Assembly: GCA_943357285.1 (NCBI GenBank)
Contig: CALRGJ010000013.1
Location: 1-32,306 of the forward strand
Direction: 5' to 3'
DNA: 32,306 bases
Origin: Candidatus Peribacteria bacterium
GTDB taxonomy: Bacteria; Patescibacteriota; Gracilibacteria; UBA1369; LOWO2-01-FULL-3
Position numbers and translations under genes: made by a program. Positions 14,724 to 21,211 of the stretch are shown here, in pieces. The notes beneath the pieces are model-generated. The model was not told the DNA's origin and searched no databases. It saw only the letters and a list, made by a program, of their open reading frames with translations. Position 1 is the first letter of the stretch, and every line of letters begins with the position of its first letter.

Positions 14724-14855
14724 TTATTTTTTAGAGTGAATTGAAACAGTCAATTGCTTACGACCCTTTGCGCGACGTCTTGCTAATACTGGTGCTTTTC
14801 TTGATCTGAAACCGTGAGTTTTAAGACGAGCACGTTTTTTTAGTTTTTCTAACAT
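14724..14855 (-). CDS. rpmH: 50S ribosomal protein L34 (short form)
   Basis: A 43-residue basic protein, start MLEKLKKRARLKTHGFRSRK, then APVLARRRAKGRKQLTV. THGFR and VLARRRAKGRKxLTV are diagnostic of L34. Compared with the usual form, the N-terminal TYQPS region is replaced by LEKLKK, and about five residues are missing between HGFR and VLARRR, where most bacteria have ARMATKNGRK. A short SIHSKK tail is added. The TAA stop abuts the rnpA ATG. Two promoters are upstream: the nearer starts about 15 nt before the ATG and there is no Shine-Dalgarno motif. It leads the operon rpmH-rnpA-yidC-khpB-SLH/RlpA-FtsL-like. Confidence 0.95.
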   Translation of the reverse strand: MLEKLKKRARLKTHGFRSRKAPVLARRRAKGRKQLTVSIHSKK

Positions 14856-14876
14856 ATGAAAATTTAATGATTATTT

Positions 14877-14903
14877 AGTATAATGTGTTTTGATCTTGGT
14901 CAA
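14877..14903 (-). promoter_or_regulatory. rpmH promoter P2 (proximal)
   Basis: Minus strand TTGACC (14903-14898), short 15-bp spacer, TATACT (14882-14877); start near 14870. The -35 box lies in a 20-bp inverted repeat (14887-14906), so a repressor could act here. Confidence 0.55.
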
Positions 14904-14906
14904 AAC
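14887..14906. repeat. Inverted repeat overlapping the rpmH P2 -35 box
   Basis: GTTTTGA and TCAAAAC, 7-bp perfect arms with a 6-bp centre. This is a possible operator for the ribosomal/envelope operon; it could also fold as a weak hairpin in transcripts from P1. Confidence 0.4.
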
Positions 14907-14945
14907 TTCTTGTTTAACCTGACCGCTTCGCAGTCTAGCCTCGTG

Positions 14946-14974
14946 ATTCTATAGTGAAGGTGCCTCGAAGTCAA
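14946..14974 (-). promoter_or_regulatory. rpmH promoter P1 (distal)
   Basis: Minus strand TTGACT (14974-14969), 17-bp spacer, TAGAAT (14951-14946). Start near 14939, giving a leader of about 84 nt that includes the inverted repeat. Confidence 0.65.
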
Positions 14975-15052
14975 TGGAGGGTGAATTCCTCCCTTTAATG
15001 TAGGACAAAAGCGCTTGCCATAGAGGCTTAACCCTTGTATATTTGGCCCAGT

Positions 15053-15058
15053 TATAAT
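15053..15058 (+). promoter_or_regulatory. -10 box of the phosphatase-like/propeller gene
   Basis: A perfect TATAAT with only a weak -35 (TTAACC at 15028-15033, 19-bp spacing). The predicted start near 15065 is just 7 nt before the ATG, so this mRNA would be almost leaderless. Confidence 0.5.
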
Positions 15059-15071
15059 TTAGAACAATAAT

Positions 15072-17090
15072 ATGGCAGTACTCAAAGCAGCTTATGAGTT
15101 CTTGTTTGTAGGAAGAGATGATAATAGTTTTTTAGAAAATTATGCCTATGACCTCTTTCAGGATCATGGCGAAAAGAGTGGTCAGATTTTTATCAATTTG
15201 GAAATCCAGAATAATCCTGTAGATGCTGAAGAAATTGCTCAGGCTATTTTTGAGACGATGCAAAAAGGTTTCTTTGAGGATTTGGATAAAGAGCCATATG
15301 GTCGTTTTGAAGCGGCATTGAAATCTATTAATGGAATACTAGCTAAATTTAAAGCTGAAAAGACATCTGGTTATATTGGTAATTTGAATGTGATAGTGGC
15401 GGCGATTGTTGGCGATGAGTTGTTTTTGGCTCAGGCAGGTGATGCTGAGGCTTACCTTATTAGGAAGAGATATATTAGTATAGTAAGTGAAGGTTTGAGT
15501 GAGGAAAGCACCGGGGAGGATGTGTTCTCAACTATTGCTAACGGTAAAATTGAAGAAGGTGATGTGGTGATGTTCTCATCTACAAGATTGATTCGTTATA
15601 TTGGAAAGAGTGATTTGGCTGAAGCGGTACACCGCAAGGATATGCCTCAGGCTTTGGCTAACGTAAGAGATATTATTGCTACGGAAATTTTGGGAAGAGT
15701 TGGTTTGACTGGAATTTCTTTTTCTAAAGCTAATAAGGATGATGTGGAATTTGCATCTGAAGGAGAGGATCATATTAGTAGAGGAATGCTTGAGGCTGAT
15801 GAGGTTGGAGTTTCTGCAAGTAAGAATACTTTAACCGGTAAATTCTTGAGTGTTTTCAAGCGTGATAATGCAAAGAGAAGTGCAGGTGGAGGCGTTGCAA
15901 GACTTGGTGGAGATGTGGTTGCCAAAGTCGGGGGCCTTTTCAGTGGAATTATGGGGCGTGTGCCTGGAGGTGTAGACAAGGGACTTGGAAAGAATAAGAT
16001 TTTAGCTTTATTGGTGGGAGTGATAGTTATTCTTGGTGTATTGGTGTTGTTTGCTAATAGTAATAGAGTAGAGAAAGCTCAATTACAGAAATATGACCAA
16101 TTGTTGACTGGTGTTCAGGATAAATTGACTGATGCCACTACTAAGAGTTCAACTGATAAGGCTGGAGCAAAGGAAGTTCTTGATAAAGCTTATTTAGATG
16201 CTAAGTCTGTGCTTGATTCAGGTTTTTATAGGGAAAAAGCAACAATTTATCTTTTGCAGATTGAAGAGACTCGCGACAAACTTGATAATGTTACTAGAGT
16301 AGTTAATCCAACGGTTGTGGCTGATTTGGCTACAAAGAGAGCTGATGTGAATGCTCTTGGTTTTGTTACGGAGAGAGATAGAGTTTTTGTTTACGAATAT
16401 AATGCTTTGTATGAATTGGTTCTTGATCAAATTCAAGCTCCAATGACAATTGATAAAGATGAATCAGTGATTGCTGCTGCCGGGTTTGATGATCAGAAAG
16501 CTATTATCTTCTTAACTAAGAGTGGCAAGATTATTCAATTTAAGGATGGAACAATGAATTTTGTGGATAGCGAGGACGGGGCTTTCCATAAGGGTACGGC
16601 TTTGGCTACATGGAGTAATAAAGTTTATGTTTTGGATTCTGCCGCTAATCAAATTTGGAAGTACACTTATAAAGGTATAAATAATAAATTTAGTAAGGGT
16701 GAAGGTTATATTTCAGATAAGACTGATGTATCAAAGGTTCAGGATTTTGCAATTGATGCGAATGTTTGGTTACTACAGACGACTGGAGATATTTTGAAAT
16801 TATATGGTGGATCTAAGGTTTCATTCTTTATAAATAACGCTCCGTTCAGCAATTTGGTTGATCCTCAGGTTATTTATACTAATGATAAATTGAAGCAGGT
16901 GTTTGTGCTTGATGGCAGAGACGCTAGAGTTTTGGTTTACTCAAAGGATACTCAGAATACTGGAAATTTGAATTACGTGACTCAGTATTTATTTGATGGT
17001 GTTGGTGAGTTGAGAGATTTGTATGTAGATCCAGGTGCGAAGAAGCTCTATGTTCTTACAAAGAGCAAGATCTTGGAACAGGATTTGTAG
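15072..17090 (+). CDS. Membrane protein with degenerate PP2C-like phosphatase domain, one transmembrane helix and a C-terminal beta-propeller
   Basis: 672 residues. Residues about 1-215 resemble PPM/PP2C phosphatases: a core helix FEAALKSINGILAKF, then LNVIVAAIVGDELFLAQAGDAEAYLIR (GD at about 121-122 as in motif 8) and a DVVMFSST strand where active enzymes have a metal-binding Asp. The N-terminal DGMGG motif is absent, so catalysis is doubtful. A Gly/Lys-rich linker leads to one helix at about 308-328 (ILALLVGVIVILGVLVLFA), then a coiled-coil-like region (330-415). The rest, to 672, shows repeated strand-turn units (VYVLDSAANQIWKY, VFVLDGRDARVLVY, LYVLTKSK) typical of a beta-propeller outside the cell. 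It probably signals between a cytoplasmic pseudophosphatase and an outside ligand domain. It is divergent from rpmH and convergent with ackA (7 bp). Confidence 0.65.
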   Translation: MAVLKAAYEFLFVGRDDNSFLENYAYDLFQDHGEKSGQIFINLEIQNNPVDAEEIAQAIFETMQKGFFEDLDKEPYGRFEAALKSINGILAKFKAEKTSGYIGNLNVIVAAIVGDELFLAQAGDAEAYLIRKRYISIVSEGLSEESTGEDVFSTIANGKIEEGDVVMFSSTRLIRYIGKSDLAEAVHRKDMPQALANVRDIIATEILGRVGLTGISFSKANKDDVEFASEGEDHISRGMLEADEVGVSASKNTLTGKFLSVFKRDNAKRSAGGGVARLGGDVVAKVGGLFSGIMGRVPGGVDKGLGKNKILALLVGVIVILGVLVLFANSNRVEKAQLQKYDQLLTGVQDKLTDATTKSSTDKAGAKEVLDKAYLDAKSVLDSGFYREKATIYLLQIEETRDKLDNVTRVVNPTVVADLATKRADVNALGFVTERDRVFVYEYNALYELVLDQIQAPMTIDKDESVIAAAGFDDQKAIIFLTKSGKIIQFKDGTMNFVDSEDGAFHKGTALATWSNKVYVLDSAANQIWKYTYKGINNKFSKGEGYISDKTDVSKVQDFAIDANVWLLQTTGDILKLYGGSKVSFFINNAPFSNLVDPQVIYTNDKLKQVFVLDGRDARVLVYSKDTQNTGNLNYVTQYLFDGVGELRDLYVDPGAKKLYVLTKSKILEQDL

Positions 17091-17097
17091 AAGAGGT

Positions 17098-18237
17098 CTA
17101 AATCAATTCCACTGTCTCCATCGCAATTTGTTTTTCCTCGTTGGTGGGTATTACCAGAGTCTTTTTTATGTGGAGAAATTTGAGATAGGAGAGGACTTTG
17201 TCGCGAATGTAGAAAGCGTGTTGGCCGATGCCGCCTGTGAAGATAATTGCATCAACTCCATGGAGAGCTGCGGCGAAGCCACCACAGTATTTGGCGATTT
17301 GGTAGGATAAAATTTCTAATGTGAATTTTGATTCTTTGTGACCATTTAAGCTTTTAGTATATATGTCGCGCATGTCTGAGCTGATCTCGGAAAGAGCGAG
17401 GAGTCCGGATTTATGATTTAATATATCGTCGATTTCTTTAGGTGTGAATTTTAGATTGTTTGCGAGGTGAAGAATGATGCCCGGATCGATGGATCCGCTG
17501 CGTGTGCCCATGGGAACGCCTTCCATAGGAGTGAAACCCATAGTGGTGTCTATACATTTTCCGGCGATGCTGGCTGTGATGGAGGAGCCGTTACCAAGGT
17601 GACAAGAAATTATTTTAGCATTCTTGTTTTTGAGAAGTTTGAGAGCTTCATTTATGACATATTTATGACTGGTGCCATGAAAACCATAGCGACGAATTTG
17701 GTATTTTTTATAGAACTCTTTTGGTAGGGCATAGAGGTAAGCTTTTTCCGGCATTGTTTGATGGAAAGCAGTATCGAATACTGCTACTTGTTTGGCTTGT
17801 GGAAGCAGCTTTTGACAGGCTTGGATAGAGGAGAGATTTGCTGGATTATGAAGTGGTGCGAGGGAGGAAAGTTTAGCTATTTCTTTGAGAATTTTTGCAT
17901 TGAGAAGTGTAGGTTTTGTGTATTTTTCCCCGCCATGAACTATGCGATGGCCTACTGCCACTATTTCATTTAAGTCTTTAATACATTTTGTTTTCAGAAG
18001 AGTTTCCAGGATTAATTTTACTCCGGCTTCATGGTGAATTATGCGGCATTTATCCGTGTTTTTTACTGTAGTTTTTGTGAGTTTGTTGAATATGAACTTG
18101 CAGCTTTTTAATCCAATGCCATCCACTAATGATTTTGCTATTTCAGTTTGAGTTTCTTTTTTTGATACAGATGTACTGAAATCAAAAAGCGTCGATTTTA
18201 TTGAGGATGAGCCGGAATTTATGACGAGGATTTTCAT
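17098..18237 (-). CDS. ackA: Acetate kinase
   Basis: Transfers phosphate from acetyl phosphate to ADP, making ATP and acetate; with Pta it gives substrate-level ATP from acetyl-CoA. 379 residues, slightly short of the common 400. Starts MKILVINSGSSSIKSTLFD (Asn7 in the family motif), then VGHRIVHGGEKYT, DTAFHQTMPEKAYLYALP, RRYGFHGTSHKYV, CHLGNGSSITAS, DTTMGFTPMEGVPMGTRSGSIDPG and IIFTGGIGQHAFYIRDK, all in order. The N-terminal half carries an Arg- and Lys-rich insert not seen in every member. It is last in the operon after pta and the beta-barrel gene (4-bp gap). No terminator is evident before the convergent gene. Confidence 0.96.
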   Translation of the reverse strand: MKILVINSGSSSIKSTLFDFSTSVSKKETQTEIAKSLVDGIGLKSCKFIFNKLTKTTVKNTDKCRIIHHEAGVKLILETLLKTKCIKDLNEIVAVGHRIVHGGEKYTKPTLLNAKILKEIAKLSSLAPLHNPANLSSIQACQKLLPQAKQVAVFDTAFHQTMPEKAYLYALPKEFYKKYQIRRYGFHGTSHKYVINEALKLLKNKNAKIISCHLGNGSSITASIAGKCIDTTMGFTPMEGVPMGTRSGSIDPGIILHLANNLKFTPKEIDDILNHKSGLLALSEISSDMRDIYTKSLNGHKESKFTLEILSYQIAKYCGGFAAALHGVDAIIFTGGIGQHAFYIRDKVLSYLKFLHIKKTLVIPTNEEKQIAMETVELI

Positions 18238-18241
18238 TGAA

Positions 18242-18826
18242 TTATTCTATGACTTTGTAAACTGGTGAACCTACTGTTGGCTTTTGTAAGACCTTTAATC
18301 CAATTTCGCTACCGGTGGTGGCGAGGGTAATATCTTTTCTATCGATTTGCATGGATTTTATTTCTTGTTCGAAAAGGCCTTCTTGTTTCTCGAAAATGAT
18401 ACTATCTCCTACGCGTAGTGGGCTGGTGACTTTGATAATAGCTACTTCAATTTTTTCGTAATAGCCTTCGCAGATTCCACAGGTTTTCATTTCACGAAAT
18501 TCGGATTTTCTAGATGGTGGAGCGTCGTGGAATGGATCTGGAAAAAGTTCATGTGAAGGAAGAACAGAGGTGGTTTGAATGGAAAGTTCTTCAAAACTAT
18601 TTGGTGATTGAAGGTAGTGTTCTACAGATTGGCTTCTGGATTGAGGACTACTGTAGGTTTTTATTGTTTTTGATTTCTGAGCGCTTCGCGCTCTGTTGTG
18701 TTGTTTCTTGGCTTTTACTGCTCGGTCTAGAGCTGTTTCAAGATAGGAAGGTTTCTTCCTCGCTTTTGCCGCAATGCTGCGTTTTCTTTGGTAGGCCGGA
18801 ATGTTTATAGGATCTGGTTCGTGCAT
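18242..18826 (-). CDS. Unassigned protein with C-terminal EF-Tu-domain-2-like beta-barrel
   Basis: 194 residues. The first 110 are basic and Ser/Gln/Pro-rich, apparently disordered. The C-terminal domain (about 117-194) reads GYYEKIEVAIIKVTSPLRVGDSIIFEK, then EQEIKSMQIDRKDITLATTGSEIGLKV and VYKV. This is the translation-barrel fold of elongation factor domain 2, as in small translation-elongation-factor-like proteins and the C-termini of U32 peptidases. There is no GTPase. CGIC at about 116-119 precedes the barrel. The gene lies 7 bp after pta and 4 bp before ackA, an unusual insertion into a classic pair. A role in RNA or ribosome binding is plausible; a link to acetate metabolism is only suggested by position. 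Confidence 0.6.
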   Translation of the reverse strand: MHEPDPINIPAYQRKRSIAAKARKKPSYLETALDRAVKAKKQHNRARSAQKSKTIKTYSSPQSRSQSVEHYLQSPNSFEELSIQTTSVLPSHELFPDPFHDAPPSRKSEFREMKTCGICEGYYEKIEVAIIKVTSPLRVGDSIIFEKQEGLFEQEIKSMQIDRKDITLATTGSEIGLKVLQKPTVGSPVYKVIE

Positions 18827-18833
18827 ATATGAA

Positions 18834-19826
18834 TTATTTTATTGCGTGTTGGCATTCGCAGACGGTGAAGGCTGCTATATTTACTATATCTTGCCAGCTG
18901 CAGCCACGAGATAGCTTGTTTACCGGCTTTTTTAGACCTTGGAGTAATGGTCCTATGGCTTTTGCTTTGGCTAATCTTTCCACGAGTTTATAGGCGATGT
19001 TTGCTGATTGGAGGTCTGGGAAAATTAAAATATTTGCTGCGCCTTTTAGTGGGGAATCTGGGCATTTACGTTTTGCTATTTCAGGTACGAGAGCGGCATC
19101 TACTTGAAGTTCTCCGTCGACAACGAGGTCTGGGCGGCGATCTTTAATTAAGGCTACTGCCTCAGTAACTTTGTCGACTAAAGGATCTTTGGCAGAGCCT
19201 TTTGTGGAGAAAGAGAGAAGGGCTATTTTTGGCTTAATTCCAAATATTTTTGCTGTTTCTGCAGTGTCGATGGCGATGTCTCTGAGGTCGTGAGAATTTG
19301 GTTCGATGGTAATTGCCGCATCGGCAAAAAGTAGAGGTTTATTGTGGAGAACCATGAAGAAAATTCCGGAAACTTTGTGGAATTTTTCGCGGGTTTTTAT
19401 GATTTGTAGAACCGGTCTGATGGAATTTGCAGTAGGATGAGTGGCACCCGTAATCATGCCATCGGCATCTCCAAGCTGAATCATCATGGTGCCAAAATAA
19501 TTTGTATCCTTGATTAGAGTGCGCGCTTCTTTTTCCGTTACTCCTTTGTCTTTGCGAAGTAGAAAGAGAGCTTCGCTATATTTTTTGATTAAAGTTTTAT
19601 CTGTAGGATCTATTGTTTTTAGATTTTTCCAGTCAATTTTTAATTTTAATTTTTTGTAGGCACTTTGAATTTTGCGCTTATCTCCAATTAAAATTGGCTT
19701 AGCAAATTTTTCTTGTAGAATTTTCGCAACTGCTTTTAAAATTCTTTCATCATCACTTTCCGGGAAAACAATGAATTTAGGATCTTTGCGGGCAATTGAT
19801 TTTACTTTGCGCAAAAAATTTTGCAT
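18834..19826 (-). CDS. pta: Phosphate acetyltransferase
   Basis: Converts acetyl-CoA and phosphate to acetyl phosphate and CoA. 330 residues, the short form without the N-terminal regulatory domains of E. coli Pta. Family features in order: FVFPESDDERILKA-like opening (FIVFPESDDERILKAV), LIGDKRKI, NYFGTMMIQLGDADGMITGATHPTANSIRPVLQIIKT, FADAAITIEPN, ALLSFSTKGSAKDPLVDKVTEA and ANILIFPDLQSANIAYKLVERLAKAKAIGPLLQGLKKPVNKLSRGC near the end. Its promoter lies inside the 3' end of the PHP gene, so pta can be expressed apart from the gltX genes. It precedes the beta-barrel protein and ackA. Confidence 0.95.
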   Translation of the reverse strand: MQNFLRKVKSIARKDPKFIVFPESDDERILKAVAKILQEKFAKPILIGDKRKIQSAYKKLKLKIDWKNLKTIDPTDKTLIKKYSEALFLLRKDKGVTEKEARTLIKDTNYFGTMMIQLGDADGMITGATHPTANSIRPVLQIIKTREKFHKVSGIFFMVLHNKPLLFADAAITIEPNSHDLRDIAIDTAETAKIFGIKPKIALLSFSTKGSAKDPLVDKVTEAVALIKDRRPDLVVDGELQVDAALVPEIAKRKCPDSPLKGAANILIFPDLQSANIAYKLVERLAKAKAIGPLLQGLKKPVNKLSRGCSWQDIVNIAAFTVCECQHAIK

Positions 19827-19855
19827 GAAGAATGAAGGGGGAGGAAATTGCCTAG

Positions 19856-19884
19856 AGTATAGAAGGTTATCGAGATTTTTTCAA
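19856..19884 (-). promoter_or_regulatory. pta operon promoter
   Basis: Minus strand TTGAAA (19884-19879), 17-bp spacer, TATACT (19861-19856). Start near 19849, about 22 nt before the ATG. The -35 box lies inside the PHP coding sequence. Confidence 0.7.
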
Positions 19885-20553
19885 TTTCTGCTGATAATTT
19901 TGCCAGTGAATTTGAATCATAAATCTGACAATTTTGAAGTAATTTGTGGGCTTGGTATGAATCTGGATTTTGTTTGCGCGAATTGCTTTTACAATGGAGA
20001 GTGCATCTTTTTTGGCTTCCACAAACGTATATCCAATGTTTAATTCTCTGAGAATATGGCAGTCAGCTGTGGCCACAAGAGGTTTGCGCCATCTCTTTGC
20101 GAGTTCTATAGCTTTCTGATTATAATTTTTAGTTTTTGTGTAAGCCCAAGAAATTTCTATCGCATCAAAAAGTAAAATATTATCGATGAGATCTTTTTGT
20201 AAACATTCGCTAGTAGGAAAAAATGGGTGTGGTGCGAAGATGAGAGTTTCCGGATGATTTTTTCTGTATTCGGCTAATTTTTTGAAATCGTTTACGTTGA
20301 GAATATCTTGATGAGCATTTACTGCGACGATGTGTTTTTCATTAATTTCAAATTCAATTCCCGGTATTAAAAGAAGGCCTTGTTTGGCAGCGTATTTCTG
20401 AATTTTTTTATTGAAAAAAAGCTTGCGATGAAGGGTGATTGAGAGAGCATCGTATTGCAGTCTTTTTGCCTCATCTATAAGCTCTTTTGGGCTGTAATTG
20501 ATATGATCAACTGGGTCGCCGTAGCAGTGACAGTGGAGTTGGACTTTCAGCAT
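19867..20553 (-). CDS. PHP-domain metal-dependent phosphoesterase
   Basis: 228 residues. PHP motifs in order: LHCHC with His7 and His9 as first metal ligands, ALSITLHRKLF where many members have TDH, a Glu in LLIPGIEFEIN, FAPHPFF, and ATADCHILRELNIGYTFV for the last ligands. PHP enzymes hydrolyse phosphoesters on small nucleotides or sugars (for example histidinol phosphate or phospho-adenosine phosphate), or proofread DNA. The usual TDH is TLH here, a common variation. It sits 7 bp after the lipoprotein gene and ends within the pta promoter. Substrate unknown. Confidence 0.82.
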   Translation of the reverse strand: MLKVQLHCHCYGDPVDHINYSPKELIDEAKRLQYDALSITLHRKLFFNKKIQKYAAKQGLLLIPGIEFEINEKHIVAVNAHQDILNVNDFKKLAEYRKNHPETLIFAPHPFFPTSECLQKDLIDNILLFDAIEISWAYTKTKNYNQKAIELAKRWRKPLVATADCHILRELNIGYTFVEAKKDALSIVKAIRANKIQIHTKPTNYFKIVRFMIQIHWQNYQQKLKKSR

Positions 20554-20560
20554 GGAAAAT

Positions 20561-20878
20561 TTATTTTGTTTGAGGATTTTCTGGGTCTGTCGGTTTTGTG
20601 GTTGTTTTTTTTGGGATGCTTGTTGCCTTGTCTATTGCATCAGCTGCTTCTTCTATTTTCGTTGCGGCATCTTGAATTTTGGTCGCAGCATCCTGAATCT
20701 CGTTCACTTTTTTTGTTGTAGCGTCTTTTACGTCATTCACTTTTTTTGCAGCGGTGTCATATGTTTTCTTTGAATCATCAATGAATTTATCACCAATATC
20801 TTTTGTCTGTTTGCATCCTGTAGCCAAAATAAGGGCTGAGCTGAGTGCGGCTACTGCTAGAATTTTTGTAATTTTCAT
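20561..20878 (-). CDS. Small lipoprotein with a coiled-coil-like repeat region
   Basis: 105 residues. Signal peptide MKITKILAVAALSSALILATGC has a lipobox (LATGC, Cys22), so the mature protein is probably lipid-anchored outside the membrane. The rest is Lys/Asp/Ala/Thr-rich with an apparent repeat (KVNDVKDATTKKVNEIQDA, TKIQDAATKIEEAADAIDKA) that should form an amphipathic helix. A Thr/Pro/Lys tail (KKTTTKPTDPENPQTK) ends it. No family recognised. It overlaps the zinc-ribbon gene by 4 bp (ATGA) and is 7 bp before the PHP gene, so it belongs to the gltX operon. Confidence 0.75.
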   Translation of the reverse strand: MKITKILAVAALSSALILATGCKQTKDIGDKFIDDSKKTYDTAAKKVNDVKDATTKKVNEIQDAATKIQDAATKIEEAADAIDKATSIPKKTTTKPTDPENPQTK

Positions 20879-21210
20879 TTTTCGTTTGGGAAAAGTTTTT
20901 TAAAATCTCCGTCAAAGTTATTGAGGAAAAGTTTTAGGTCTAGAATGTCATTTGGGGAAATTTGGTCTGGATGAAATTCCGCTTCAAATTTATTCTGTTT
21001 TTTTGTTTCCATTCTTTCAGTATCAGGAGTGAGTACTACAGTCATAATGCTGGAAGCCTGACATTTTGGACACTGCATCTCGAAAAGTCCTTCCGCTTTG
21101 GTTGTAGCGATAACATTAATGTCATCCAATTGGTAAACTCCCTGACAATGTAGACAAGTTGTTGTCTTTATCAGATGCTTTAAGGCGTTTTTTATTTCTG
21201 AAAATCTCAT
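20875..21210 (-). CDS. Unassigned protein with a zinc-ribbon-like CxxC...CxxC
   Basis: 111 residues. Two CxxC pairs (CLHC at about 19-22 and CPKC at about 47-50, 24 residues between) suggest one zinc-ribbon. The C-terminal part is acidic and hydrophobic (ISPNDILDLKLFLNNFDGDFKKLF), probably an exposed helix that contacts a partner. No signal peptide. It starts 1 bp after gltX and overlaps the lipoprotein gene by 4 bp, so it is translated with both. Function unknown; a nucleic-acid or protein-binding adaptor would fit. Confidence 0.65.
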   Translation of the reverse strand: MRFSEIKNALKHLIKTTTCLHCQGVYQLDDINVIATTKAEGLFEMQCPKCQASSIMTVVLTPDTERMETKKQNKFEAEFHPDQISPNDILDLKLFLNNFDGDFKKLFPNEK

Positions 21211-21211
21211 T

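Noticed and set aside
14856-15071. Replication origin beside rpmH
   Set aside because: No DnaA-box sequences (TTATNCACA) and no dnaA gene next to it; the gap is explained by divergent promoters.
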